Of a stretch of 64,000 nt of DNA, positions 1-10,700 are shown one piece after another (within the stretch, counting starts at the first letter, position 1; the number at the start of each line of letters is the position of its first letter). Origin of the DNA: Symsagittifera roscoffensis (lineage: Eukaryota; Xenacoelomorpha; Acoela; Convolutidae); assembly GCF_963678635.1 (NCBI RefSeq), contig NC_087068.1:17613872-17677871 (forward strand), read 5' to 3'. The notes under the pieces are model-generated. The model was not told the DNA's origin and did no database searches. It saw nothing but the letters and a program-made list of their open reading frames with translations. The translations under genes were made by a program, and so were the position numbers.

Positions 1-13
1 TGACCTCGAGAGC

Positions 14-3000
14 TTGAGAAGGAGGAGTGACCCAGAGGAGTCGACAAATAGACGGAACTTTAGCATTGCCTCGAAGTTCATCGATGGGGTGAAAAGTGAT
101 GACTTAAGGACAATGTTAGCAACACACTACACATTGTCGAAGGACAGCGCACCCACCCCAGAAGAAATGAGACAGAAATCAAGAGAATACATGCTGATGA
201 AACCTAAGAAGTACTCATATTCCGAAAACAGGAACACGCAAGGGGGAAGCCAACCCCAGAGGTCATCATGGTACAAACCTAGAGATGATATGGACAAGCG
301 CAGATCATGCGCGAACTGCGGGTCAGCGGATCATCATGTGGCTGACTGCACAACGTACAAACAAGGCATGAAGAGCCTAGGTTATGCACCGGATGAAGAG
401 GATATGAGCCAGATGGAGGAACACGAGTACTATAACGGCTTAATCATCAAGATAGGCGCCAGATGCTTCTTCTGTAACCAGGAGGGGCACTTCAGAATGG
501 ATTGTCCCTTGTTCTGGGAAGCGGTCAAGGACCAGAATCACCCCAAACATAAGTTGGCATTAGCGGCGGTGCAGAATCAGCGGAACAGGCAAAACGAGTT
601 TGAATCTAGGAACTTGGGGGCACCAAACACCGAATTGCCGACGAAGACAGTGAAAGCTGTGACACATGTTAGCGGTGCGTTAGAGTCCGCGGCCGGAAGC
701 TCTCTAGAGATAAATTATGAGAGAGCGGCGACGGAAGCAATTGCCAAAGTGAAACAAGATCTGGCTGCGAAAGAAATAGAGCAACGACTAAAGTTGGAGA
801 TCGAAAGACAGAATTTTAACGGAGCATTAACCGGATCGAACTCAATACCAGAGGCTAGAACGGGCTCAATGAAGACCGGGAATTGTAACACCGTGAAAAT
901 GGTGACAGGTAAACCTTTTGGAATATCGAAAATCGGAGCAAGAATAATGTCGATAATCACAGTGGGCGGACACGAGGTAACCAGAAACTTGAGCGAGCCG
1001 AGCGACCAGACGATAATGCACATTGACGTGTATGCAGACTACTTGAGTGGAATAAGTCCACAAACGACTTCTAGAGCGCTCAGGGCACTACTCACGAGAG
1101 GGGGCAGCAAATCGGTACGTGTTGATAATAGGTACACTGAAGCTTATGGTCCACACGAGGTCATGCTAAATATAGATGGAATCAACATCTATACCAAGAC
1201 GATGATAACATGCGACGAAGACCTAATTGGACAAATCTATGTAGGGAAAGAAGAATTGAAAGTAAGATCGATCGGACACTGTGCCATGCTTGAAGAAGAT
1301 GCAATGCACATCGGGACGGAAGCAGACGTGACAGGGCACGTGCTAGACATAAATGGCAAAAAGACTCAGTTGCGTGGATTACTTGACACGGGAGCAGTCT
1401 TGAGCGTCATACCAATCGAAACATGGGAAAAGATGGGCTTTGACAAAGGTGACTTGATAGACTCGAGAATACGGCTGTCAGCTGCAAACAAAGGGGCCCT
1501 ACGGGTGCTGGGCAGGACGCCGATAATAGCCCTCAATTTGGGGGAACGTAACCTGTGGATGAGCTTCATCGTGGTAGAAAACCTAGATGAATCTGACCAA
1601 TTCATTTTGGGCAGAGACTTCATCAGGAATTTCGACGTAACGATTGATCTAAATAATGCAATGTTCAGGATACGGAACCCGGATAGGAGGTACGCAATCA
1701 AACCGGTAAATTTAATAATGGCGAATGAAAACAAAGCACCGGTATTCTTGAGTAGGAGAGTGAGGTTAAAAGCTAATGAAGCGGCAATCGTAAGCTTGAG
1801 GATGAAAAATTATAATGAACTAAGTGACAACAAGCAAGTGTGTATAGTTCCGAATCCCAATAGTCAAAGCGCTGCTGTTTTAGGAAGATCATTTTCGATA
1901 ACGAAGAGCGGCCTCTGCGTCAGTGTCTTGTTGAATACCCTTGATATACCGATCACGATACAGAGAGGGAGGAAGCTGGGATATGCTTTACCGGTTAAAA
2001 CTCGATATGAAACAATTGAAAACTCAAAACAAAATGAAGTTGTTGATTGTCCCAACCACAGGGACAAAATTTGTATCTTGAGACGATTGCAGAGAATAAA
2101 AGATTCTTCAGGTCTTATCAAATCACTTAAGTCAGAAACGGACGATGGGCTTTCGAGCTGTTCGAACTTTCCAGAGCGACCCACACTAGATGAAATGCAA
2201 ATTGATAAACCGGTTCTGCCGGAGATTGAACATTTAAGGGGCAAACTGAAAGATGAACAGCTCGAAGCTATCAAGGACGTACTAGAGCGAAACGAGGAGG
2301 TCTTTTCAAGGCATAAGGCGGATATCGGGTGTTGTAATTTTGTTGAACATGAAATTGAACTTGAGGAAAACGCGGTACCACACAGGGAGGGGGCGAGGCG
2401 CATGACCCCACACAAATCGGACGCGTGTAGAAAAGAAATCGAAACGTTACTAGAGTATGACATGATAGAACCATCCAAGTCACCGTGGGCGTGTGGAGTA
2501 GTGATGGCCAAAAAGAAAGGCGACCAGTTAAGGTTTTGTTGTGACTTTCGATACCTGAACTCCGTCACGGTGAAGGATGCCTATCCCATACCTAGAATTG
2601 ATGAGAGCCTCTCGAAGTTAGGTGATGCGAAATTTTTTACGACTCTTGATTTAGGCTCGGCCTTTTGGCAGGTACCATTAAGGAAGCAAGACAGGGACAA
2701 AACAGGGTTCGCCTGCGAGTTGGGTCTGTTTCAATGGAAACGGATGCCGTTTGGACTCTGCAATGCAACAGCCACGTTTCAGCGGCTGATGGCACACGCG
2801 TTGATAGGCGTGACGAAGAAGTACGGCAACCTGGTAATGTGCTACGTGGACGACGTGGTAATAGCAACGCCGACACTAGAAGACCACATCGAGAGGCTTG
2901 ACGAGGTGTTCGCGTGCATGAAAAGATCGGGGCTGAAGTGTAAACCATCAAAGTGCGAGATACTCAAGGACTCGATTAAATACTTGGGAAGGATGGTAGA

Positions 3001-6000
3001 TAAGCACGGCATCAGACCTGATCCAGACGCCGTGGAAGCAGTCCTAACCTGGAAATCACCGAAGACGGAGCACCAGCTGATGAGCTTCCTGGGTTTCGCC
3101 AACTATTATAGAGAATTCATCAAGGGCTATGCGGACAAGGTATACCCGATGCAACAACTAATGAGACATAAGGGCAAGAAGTTCACGTGGAACAACGCGG
3201 CAGAAGAGTCATTCCAGAGAATAAAGAAAGAGCTATGTGAGGCACCAGTACTGGGTATGCCGACAGAGAAGGGGATGTACGTGCTAGACACGGACGCGTC
3301 AGTAGTCGCCATTTCTGGGATTCTCCATCAAGAACAAGAATGGAATGGGAAGACAGTCTTGAGACCAATAGCATACGGGAGCAAGGTCCTAAGTGACACA
3401 GAAATGAAGTACGGAGCACCGAAAGCAGAGATGTTCGCGGTGGTCACCTTTGTCGAAAAATACAGAGCATACCTAGGCAGTGAGCCCTTCAAGCTGCGAG
3501 TCGACAACCGAGCACTAAGCTGGCTGAAAACGTACTCAATGGACCAGAGCTATATTGGGAGGTGGATAGTTCGCTTGGATGGATACAACATGATAATTGA
3601 GCACAGAACACGAGATAAACATCAAAATGCTGACAGCTTGAGTAAGAAGACGGAGTTCTACGAGAGGCAAGAACAAAGAGAGGCGGACAGACCTGAGATC
3701 AAAGACGGCTTCTCCTTTATGGACAAAGAAACGTACGACAGTCTTCCACTCACGAGATGGCTGGACAAATCAGGCAAACCGATTGAAGATCATCCCGAAT
3801 TGCCGAAAGAGCCTCTTGAAAAGACCATCTTGAAGAGAAGCAGAGGGATTCCGGTAGGAATAATGCTCAAGTCCAAGATCGTGAGGGAAACACTCAAGGC
3901 AAAAGGTTATGATCTCATCCAGGTAGAGGAGGGAACGGTCCGAATAGATGAAGACTTAATGAGGTTGCTTGAGAAACTATCAGATGACAAGCCCGTGATC
4001 CAAGGGAAAGGTCAGGAGGCACCGGAACTAACCATACTTCGGAGAGAAGAAACAGTGAACAATACTGACGTCTCAAAAGGAAGCATCACTGATAGCAAGG
4101 AAGTTGTGCGATCACTAGTTGAAAAAATCCCCGACAAAATTCTGGAGCAGACAAAAGTCAGGGATAAGAAAGTAACATTCAGAGAAGAAGTTGAACACCT
4201 GGGACTAGATCAAGAGTCCGGGGAGTGGTCCAGATTCATGGAAGAAGACGAAACCGGAGAAGGGAAATTGTCCGGGGAGCGTGAAGAATGGGATGAAGAC
4301 TCGGATGAGAGCAGCGAAGACCAAGACAGTCTATGCATGATACTGGCGGAAGAGAAGATAAGACAGCACGACAGGGAATTACAGACGGATCCATCTTCAG
4401 GGACGTACAATCTGGAAACACAAGAGGTACGAGGTGGTGAAGAGCTCGAGAAAATAGCAGTTTCAAGAAAACCACTAAGGGAACTATCGTGCAACTCAAA
4501 CGTCAGAACGAATCTGGTACCAGAAGACGACATGAAAATCGTGAAAAGGATGATATGTGTGAAACTGAGCGATGACATCCACAACCCTGGTGAGATGAAT
4601 GGACAGATCATGGCGCTAAAGGAGCACGTTAAGGCGAGATACAGGCTGTCTGACCTAATAAGGGCCCAGAGGAATGACAAAATGACAAGTAACCTCTCCA
4701 AATGGATCCATTCGGGAGTCAAGGAGAAGGGGGAACTTGAGGAAGACAGCTACAAGATCTTGAGCCAGTTCTACAAAGAAAAGAGAGATTTACTTTATCA
4801 CACAGCTGAAGGGGTGGTAGCGTGCAAGAGAAGAGATGAGGAAAAAATATTACACAAACACAACCTCATCATACTACCACAACTGTACCAAACGGAAGTG
4901 CTTTTCAGATCGCACGACCAGATGGGCCATCAGGGGATAGATAAAGTACAACAAAGGATACTTCACAGGTTTGACTGGCCGGGAATGAGAAAAGCTTGCG
5001 AGAGGTGGGTGAATGCCTGCCTAGCATGCCTTCAAGTAAAAGACCCAAGGAAGATGAAGTTTCCCCTCAAGTCTGTCGAGAGTTCGGAATTCAATGAAGT
5101 GGTGCAGATAGACCATCAGAAAATCTGCATGACGGAGTCGGGTTATAACCAAATACTAGTTATAATAGATCACTTCACCAAGTTGGCGGAAGCGGTTCCG
5201 TGCCAGACAGCCTCAGCAGAGGAGACATGTGATCACCTGATAACGCATTGGATATCGCGATATGGTTGTCCAATGACTTTCCAGTCAGACAACGGCAAGG
5301 CTTTTGTGGGGGACTTGACAAAAGAATTGATGAAGAGATCACACATTGCTCAAGCACACTCGACGACCTATCATCCACAGACCAATGGGTTGGTAGAGAG
5401 ACAGAACAGGACACTGGTCAACATGCTCAGGGTGTACTGCTCGAGATACATGACGGACTGGGACAAATACCTGCCACAAGTAGTAGGAGCCTATAATAGT
5501 ACTCAGCACTCAACGACGGGTATCAGTCCTTTCATGATGTTGACAGGCAGGGAAAGGGCAATGCCTCTAACATTCTTCTACCCGGAGTACGAGGGGAAGA
5601 GGACGTCACCTCAAGCATACGTGAAGGAAGCGATCAAAAGACAACAAGAGCTAAACGAGCTATGTCGGAGAAACACGGCGCAAGCGCAAATGAGGCAACG
5701 CAAGAAATATGACGAAAAGATACTAAGAGCAAAGCCATACGAAGTGGGACAATACGTGTGGGTTTTCCAAAATGTCATACCGCCCAAGGGAACAAAGAAA
5801 CTACTCAAGAAATGGAGAGGACCGTTCATGATTACGGAAGTACATCAACAAGGAAGGTTCTATCGCTTGAGTACAGGGCGAGCAGCACATTACGAAAATC
5901 TGAAGCCTCACATTCCGTCTCCGGAGGACTGGTGCCTGCCAAAAGACATGGAAGGTCTTGAGTACCTGGTGGTGGAACCAGCGTGCGAAGTGAATGAGAA

Positions 6001-7225
6001 AGGCACTAGAGAGAAAAATGATGGTAATGAGAACTTGAGTTTGGACGACAACGAAAAGATAGAAGTGGAGTCGGATGCAGGTTCATTTGTAGAAGAAGAC
6101 TGGAACGATCCCGAGCAAAACGAGGTACCGAAGTGGATGGAACCGGATCGACCAACACCACCGGAAACCAGAACGGGCAATCGTAAACGAACAGGTATGA
6201 GGTACAATAGGTACGGGGATGACTTCTTGATCGATAAGATACAGCCAGACAAGTTGGGCGATGAACTACTAAGCGCAGGCGAACTGGAGGCCGAAGAGGA
6301 ATGGCAAGTGATTGACGATGGTGGACATTATCCGCAGGATGATTACTCGACGCCAGAATTGGAGACGGATCTCGAGCAGAGTGAAATAGAAAGGAGGGAG
6401 AACTCGAACTTGAGGATTCTAGAGTGGATGCGTGATGTCAAAGACGAGAGCCGCGAAGGACAAAGCATTCAGCAAATCGATGTATCAGCAGCAAATTACA
6501 TGAAGACAGAGGACCCTCTTTTCGGATGGACAGCAACAGACAGGCCACTGGACATCCCCAAGGACAATTCAGACCCGACTACATCGACGGGGACGTCGAT
6601 AAATATTTTTGTCCGGGGAGTGGGGGTAGGACTTACCCACACCGAAAATTTGATGATAAAGAAGCTCAAGGAAGTGAGGGAAACAAGCGGATTGGAACTG
6701 GAGGAAGAAGAACCAGAGCCTACCATAGGAAGGAATTTCAAAACGAAATTCGAAATACCCAATGAATACTCAGAGAACATCATGATAACGGATAGCGACT
6801 TCATCCTGTCAAACAGGACCAGCACGATCTGCATCACGGCGGACATGAGTTTCAAATCAAGATTGGAGGCTGACTTCAAAAGAGAGTACCAGAACGTAGA
6901 GTTTCTGTTCAGACAGAGGCCAGGACTGGGAGGCATAGCAGCGCTTCCACCGTCAGTGGCACAAGTCCCGGGCAAATACCTCTGCTTCCTAGTAACGAGA
7001 GTCAACGACAGAAACACAATTGATCCCGAACACGTGATATTGGCACTGACAAGACTACGTGACTTCATGATTGAAAGAGGAATAGTGGAGGTCTCGATGC
7101 CGGTGTACGACCCAAACAGGGGCAAACTGAGCTCGAGGGAATTGTATGCTATCCTACATGTGGTCTTTGCAGAAACCGAGATAATGGTGCATCTTCACAA
7201 GAAGTACTACTTGAGCATCGCCTGA
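14..7225 (+). CDS. Gag-pol polyprotein (5'-partial gag) with C-terminal macrodomain-like module
   Basis: Retroelement polyprotein for reverse transcription and integration. Visible in order: the end of gag with two CCHC knuckles (residues 99-112 and 151-164); aspartic protease with DTGA at about 458; RT with YVDD at 944-947; RNase H starting around the DTDAS motif at 1092; an acidic low-complexity stretch of about 400 residues (1215-1620). Integrase follows, with an HHCC zinc finger from H1634 and a catalytic triad D1700, D1759, E1795 (35 residues between the last two). A GPY/F-like module lies near 1930. The order RT-RH-IN places it in Ty3/Gypsy. Residues 2245-2403 resemble an OARD1/Poa1-type macrodomain (CITAD at 2273-2277, YLCFLVT near 2322, VSMP near 2360). 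The frame is open to the window edge, so the listed ATG is not the true start. It is intact, with no internal stop. Confidence 0.93.
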   Translation: MRRRSDPEESTNRRNFSIASKFIDGVKSDDLRTMLATHYTLSKDSAPTPEEMRQKSREYMLMKPKKYSYSENRNTQGGSQPQRSSWYKPRDDMDKRRSCANCGSADHHVADCTTYKQGMKSLGYAPDEEDMSQMEEHEYYNGLIIKIGARCFFCNQEGHFRMDCPLFWEAVKDQNHPKHKLALAAVQNQRNRQNEFESRNLGAPNTELPTKTVKAVTHVSGALESAAGSSLEINYERAATEAIAKVKQDLAAKEIEQRLKLEIERQNFNGALTGSNSIPEARTGSMKTGNCNTVKMVTGKPFGISKIGARIMSIITVGGHEVTRNLSEPSDQTIMHIDVYADYLSGISPQTTSRALRALLTRGGSKSVRVDNRYTEAYGPHEVMLNIDGINIYTKTMITCDEDLIGQIYVGKEELKVRSIGHCAMLEEDAMHIGTEADVTGHVLDINGKKTQLRGLLDTGAVLSVIPIETWEKMGFDKGDLIDSRIRLSAANKGALRVLGRTPIIALNLGERNLWMSFIVVENLDESDQFILGRDFIRNFDVTIDLNNAMFRIRNPDRRYAIKPVNLIMANENKAPVFLSRRVRLKANEAAIVSLRMKNYNELSDNKQVCIVPNPNSQSAAVLGRSFSITKSGLCVSVLLNTLDIPITIQRGRKLGYALPVKTRYETIENSKQNEVVDCPNHRDKICILRRLQRIKDSSGLIKSLKSETDDGLSSCSNFPERPTLDEMQIDKPVLPEIEHLRGKLKDEQLEAIKDVLERNEEVFSRHKADIGCCNFVEHEIELEENAVPHREGARRMTPHKSDACRKEIETLLEYDMIEPSKSPWACGVVMAKKKGDQLRFCCDFRYLNSVTVKDAYPIPRIDESLSKLGDAKFFTTLDLGSAFWQVPLRKQDRDKTGFACELGLFQWKRMPFGLCNATATFQRLMAHALIGVTKKYGNLVMCYVDDVVIATPTLEDHIERLDEVFACMKRSGLKCKPSKCEILKDSIKYLGRMVDKHGIRPDPDAVEAVLTWKSPKTEHQLMSFLGFANYYREFIKGYADKVYPMQQLMRHKGKKFTWNNAAEESFQRIKKELCEAPVLGMPTEKGMYVLDTDASVVAISGILHQEQEWNGKTVLRPIAYGSKVLSDTEMKYGAPKAEMFAVVTFVEKYRAYLGSEPFKLRVDNRALSWLKTYSMDQSYIGRWIVRLDGYNMIIEHRTRDKHQNADSLSKKTEFYERQEQREADRPEIKDGFSFMDKETYDSLPLTRWLDKSGKPIEDHPELPKEPLEKTILKRSRGIPVGIMLKSKIVRETLKAKGYDLIQVEEGTVRIDEDLMRLLEKLSDDKPVIQGKGQEAPELTILRREETVNNTDVSKGSITDSKEVVRSLVEKIPDKILEQTKVRDKKVTFREEVEHLGLDQESGEWSRFMEEDETGEGKLSGEREEWDEDSDESSEDQDSLCMILAEEKIRQHDRELQTDPSSGTYNLETQEVRGGEELEKIAVSRKPLRELSCNSNVRTNLVPEDDMKIVKRMICVKLSDDIHNPGEMNGQIMALKEHVKARYRLSDLIRAQRNDKMTSNLSKWIHSGVKEKGELEEDSYKILSQFYKEKRDLLYHTAEGVVACKRRDEEKILHKHNLIILPQLYQTEVLFRSHDQMGHQGIDKVQQRILHRFDWPGMRKACERWVNACLACLQVKDPRKMKFPLKSVESSEFNEVVQIDHQKICMTESGYNQILVIIDHFTKLAEAVPCQTASAEETCDHLITHWISRYGCPMTFQSDNGKAFVGDLTKELMKRSHIAQAHSTTYHPQTNGLVERQNRTLVNMLRVYCSRYMTDWDKYLPQVVGAYNSTQHSTTGISPFMMLTGRERAMPLTFFYPEYEGKRTSPQAYVKEAIKRQQELNELCRRNTAQAQMRQRKKYDEKILRAKPYEVGQYVWVFQNVIPPKGTKKLLKKWRGPFMITEVHQQGRFYRLSTGRAAHYENLKPHIPSPEDWCLPKDMEGLEYLVVEPACEVNEKGTREKNDGNENLSLDDNEKIEVESDAGSFVEEDWNDPEQNEVPKWMEPDRPTPPETRTGNRKRTGMRYNRYGDDFLIDKIQPDKLGDELLSAGELEAEEEWQVIDDGGHYPQDDYSTPELETDLEQSEIERRENSNLRILEWMRDVKDESREGQSIQQIDVSAANYMKTEDPLFGWTATDRPLDIPKDNSDPTTSTGTSINIFVRGVGVGLTHTENLMIKKLKEVRETSGLELEEEEPEPTIGRNFKTKFEIPNEYSENIMITDSDFILSNRTSTICITADMSFKSRLEADFKREYQNVEFLFRQRPGLGGIAALPPSVAQVPGKYLCFLVTRVNDRNTIDPEHVILALTRLRDFMIERGIVEVSMPVYDPNRGKLSSRELYAILHVVFAETEIMVHLHKKYYLSIA
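6749..7225 (+). other. Macrodomain-like region at the pol C-terminus
   Basis: About 160 residues after the integrase tail carry the landmarks of the TARG1/OARD1-Poa1 macrodomain class. There is a hydrophobic strand ending in CITAD, a basic helix, a short strand (YLCFLVT) after a proline/glycine turn, a long helix (ALTRLRDFMIE), a strand with VSMP, and a final helix and strand ending the protein. In known members the segment after SMP is a glycine-rich loop holding a catalytic aspartate. Here it reads VYDPNRGKL, so ADP-ribose binding may persist while hydrolysis is doubtful. The assignment is by eye from the strand and motif order, without a profile search. Confidence 0.6.
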
Positions 7226-7752
7226 GTCGGGTACATGGAGGTATCGAGTCGGGTGTGAGGGAGGAGTCTTGAGTTAGGTACTGGGGTGCGGCGCAGGTAA
7301 GGGGATCTTAAGATGTGATTGGCATGACAATTGAATTTTAAAAGAAAGAATTGATGGTGCTAAAACATAAAATGAATCTGCATGTTCTTAAGGGAAATCC
7401 AATTGAATTGTTTTAAGTGATATGTGAATGATAGGATTTTAATCATATGGGTAAAAGGGGGGTCTCTAGGTCAGGAACGTGACATACTAAGTTTTAATGA
7501 GCTTTATGTTTTCAGATCAAGTTTGAAAAACAAAGTTGAATATCCAACTACACTCAAGCGAGAAACAGAAGAAGAGAATCGTGATTAGACACGCGATAAT
7601 CCGGATCTACAGCAAGTGCTTGCAAGAGAAAATTCCTAGGTAATTCTTGAGTTGGCAAGGTAATTCTTGAGTTGGTAAGGTAATTCTTAAGTTGGTAAGG
7701 TAATTCTTGAGCTGGTTAACATCTATCTCCACACATCCCGAAGTTATAAAGA
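7226..7752 (+). promoter_or_regulatory. Inter-ORF spacer with intron-like signals
   Basis: The 527 bases between the two giant frames hold a good 5' splice site (gcag/gtaagg, intron start 7297) and a good 3' splice site (tatgttttcag, ending 7515), giving a possible 219-base intron. The acceptor could also join a subgenomic message started at the upstream LTR to the second frame. A purine run (aaaaggggggtct, about 7454-7466) resembles a central polypurine tract. All of this is inference from motifs. Confidence 0.4.
7639..7718 (+). repeat. 4 x 20-bp tandem repeat before ORF2
   Basis: Four consecutive 20-base units start at 7639, 7659, 7679 and 7699. Each begins ggtaattctt and ends agttggyaa or similar, with one to three substitutions per unit. 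Three of the four contain CTTGAG, the hexamer over-represented in this element. The array ends 34 bases before the ATG of the 2958-codon frame, so it lies in that frame's leader. Confidence 0.9.
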
Positions 7753-10700
7753 ATGGCAGACCGATTCTGGAACTCCGTGCCCGCGGCTCTGCAGAAGCCC
7801 ACTCTTGACGAGCTGTACAGACGCTTGAGGGACCTGGACCACACCCAGATAGACGAAAGAATGGCGGTGATGCTGAATGCGATCCTCCAGTTGGAGGACC
7901 AGGGTGAGTGCAGGGAGTCTGCGACGGAGGCCGTCTTGATAGTCGGCTACACCACCGAGGGCATATCAAATAGGGCACAGACCAGATGGTTGTCTTGGAA
8001 TGCGGATGGAGGAGTAAGGGGCTTTGACTTGGCAAGAAATCCTGGCCTGAGTAACAACACCGAACACGGCGCAGGAGAGTTCCCGCTACCGACGAGGCCA
8101 ACAGCAAGATCCACGGGCCAGAGCTCGAGTAAGGTGCCATCGATGTCGCGAGCGCAACAGACGACCGAGGCATATCCGGAGCTGGGAGTCCTAAAGAGAG
8201 AGCTTGAGAAGGCGCTGAAGGAAAGGAATAAGGCGAATCTCGATCGGGATCAGGCGAAGTTGGATAGGGAGAAGCTTCAGCTGGAGAGAGACCAGGCAGT
8301 CGACGAGCGAGATCAGACGTTGAAATTACTTGAGATGCTGAAGGCTGAACATCAGCAGGAGCTAAGGGTGCGGGAGAACGTCGTGAATCGTGATCAACTA
8401 AAGTCGGAGTTGGAAAGGATAGAACAGCGACAACGCGAGCTTGACGCACAAAAGGGAGCCAGGTCTAACGAACGAGTGGTGACAAGCTCGAGGCCGGAGT
8501 CGCGCATGGAGGTGGATGAAGCTCCCAGGGCTAGAGGACGGTTCAACCTTGACCGCGAGGCCAGGGAACACATGAGTGAAGGCTTGGAGGTCTGGATACC
8601 GAATGACGTGACGCCTTCCTTGCGCAACCTAGAGACCCAACCTGTACGCCCTCTGATGGATGTGGTATTACCCGGATATACCCCAACCTCGACCTCGAGT
8701 GGCAGCCAGGTGAGTGGCGCCTCATCGCGCCTGAAGGAGCTGGGCGAGAAATTGCAGCAGCAGAGTCGTGAAAGATCGACAAGGCCAGAGCTTCCCCCAA
8801 CTTGGAGGGAACAGCCGGTCAGAAACGTCGTGATCGCGAGCTATAAGAAGAATACAGAAGGGAACTACCACAGGCACAATCGGCTGGACTGGAGTGCGGA
8901 ACAGGGAACCAGGAGGGACTGCTTCCATGACGCAGCCTGGGTGGAGTATCTAGCGCCACCTCGTGTGCCAGAGGGTGCGGTTCACCTAATTATAGGGGAT
9001 AGCCTGGTGCGGGTGTTGACCCAGATACGGTCCCATTGGCAAACAGGAGTCTTGAGTTTCGCTGGAGCTGCCACGCCACAGATGTTGGCAACCCTGGACA
9101 TGCTAGGGATGACCAAAGTTTACACAGTGACCCTGATGGTTGGGACCAACGACGTGTCAAGGGGAGAAGCGAGGAAAGTAGCGAGGCTGTGCGACAAGAT
9201 GAACTGCCTTCTTGAGGAACTGAGGATCCAGATGGACCCCATCCTGCTGACGGTATGCACGGTCCCCTACAACATGATGTTTGATCAGCACGCCCTAGAG
9301 ATGAACCAGAAGGTGCGGGGCCTGAACAAGATGATCCGAGACATACACCGGAAGAGTGTGCTTCCTCTCAGGCTGTTGGACATAGCAGAACGTATGGAGA
9401 AAAAGGGATTCCCTGAAGACACCTCAAAAGATGGAATCCATTTCGATAGGCCAAGGGGAGCGGAGTGGCTGAACGACGTCTTCCAGGAACACATTAACAC
9501 GCTAGAGGCGGACCTGCTGGAGACAGCCCAATTCACTTTAGGACCACCTCCCAACCCACCATTCCTTGCCTCGAGGGCCTTGGCTGGTCGCTTGGGAGCG
9601 AGAGTTGATACTAGAGATAGCTCGAGGAGCAATCAGACCCGATTGCAGAGTGCCACACCAATGGAGTCGGAGGAGGTAGAGTCATCAACACCTCCGGCCT
9701 CGGCGATGTCCTCCGTGGTGGTGGCAGATGGCAGGAGAGAAAAGAAGTCTAGGGAGACTACCCGCTTGAGATATCCTGAGAAGGTGAAGGAACTGGATCT
9801 GGAGACCTTGGAATGCAGACGAGAGTTGGCGGAAACCCTGGGGATCGAACGAGTGTCGCACGAGGATTTGAATAGACATCATTGCATAGACTGGTTGAAG
9901 GCTCATGAGGCGCACTTCTCGAGGGCGAAGTTGATGGAGACCACAGACCTGACGGGAATTCCCACAAAAACGATCATGGGACCCATTAATTACAGACCTC
10001 TCAAGCTGCTGGGGAGTCCGGGACTTATAGCAGAACCTCCCAAGCACCGAACCAGCATCGCCAGAATCAGGTTGGCAACCCCGGCACAGTTGAAGGTGGT
10101 AGACAAGCTACTCAATCCGGGAGGAACGGGATTGCCAGACGCCGCTTACGAAGGCTCGAAATTGGCGGAAGATCCCAGGTACGGGAAGCCCTGTGGTGGC
10201 ACCCAACTGGCCAAAACTCTGGCAGTTTACGATAGAACAGATCCAGCTGCGGCAAGAGTAGTCATTGTGGCGGGATCGGACTTCGAAGGAACGTCTCCCA
10301 AGTTGTTCTGGCCGGAGACTCTGGTATACTCCTTGCCAGGAGCCGAATTGAATCAGATGTTGACTCTAGTGGTAGCAATAAAGTCGGAGATGCCCTGTGA
10401 ACCTGAACTGCTATTGTTTGCAGGGATGAATGATCACCTGCACGCGATGGGACTTCTTGAGCAACTAAAGGGGGATGAAATTCCGACATCAAAGAAGATA
10501 TGGGAGGCTATTCAGGCGTTATTTGCGGCGATGAATGAGGTACAAGAGAACGTAGCCTCGAGATTTGGGTCCAAGACGAAGGTGGTGTTTACCACATCCC
10601 CGGGATACGCAAGTATGCCACCCGCCCTACAATTCGTGTACGCGGTCTTGATCCTGATAGCAGAAGGGAGTGAATGGCGGATTCTGATGGCAGCCCCCAA

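Noticed and set aside
1864-2568. 234-codon minus-strand frame
   Set aside because: Antisense shadow of the protease-RT region, with no features of its own.
7607-8449. 280-codon minus-strand frame (Ser/Pro-rich)
   Set aside because: It lies antisense to the start of ORF2, and its composition is just the complement of purine-rich coding sequence.
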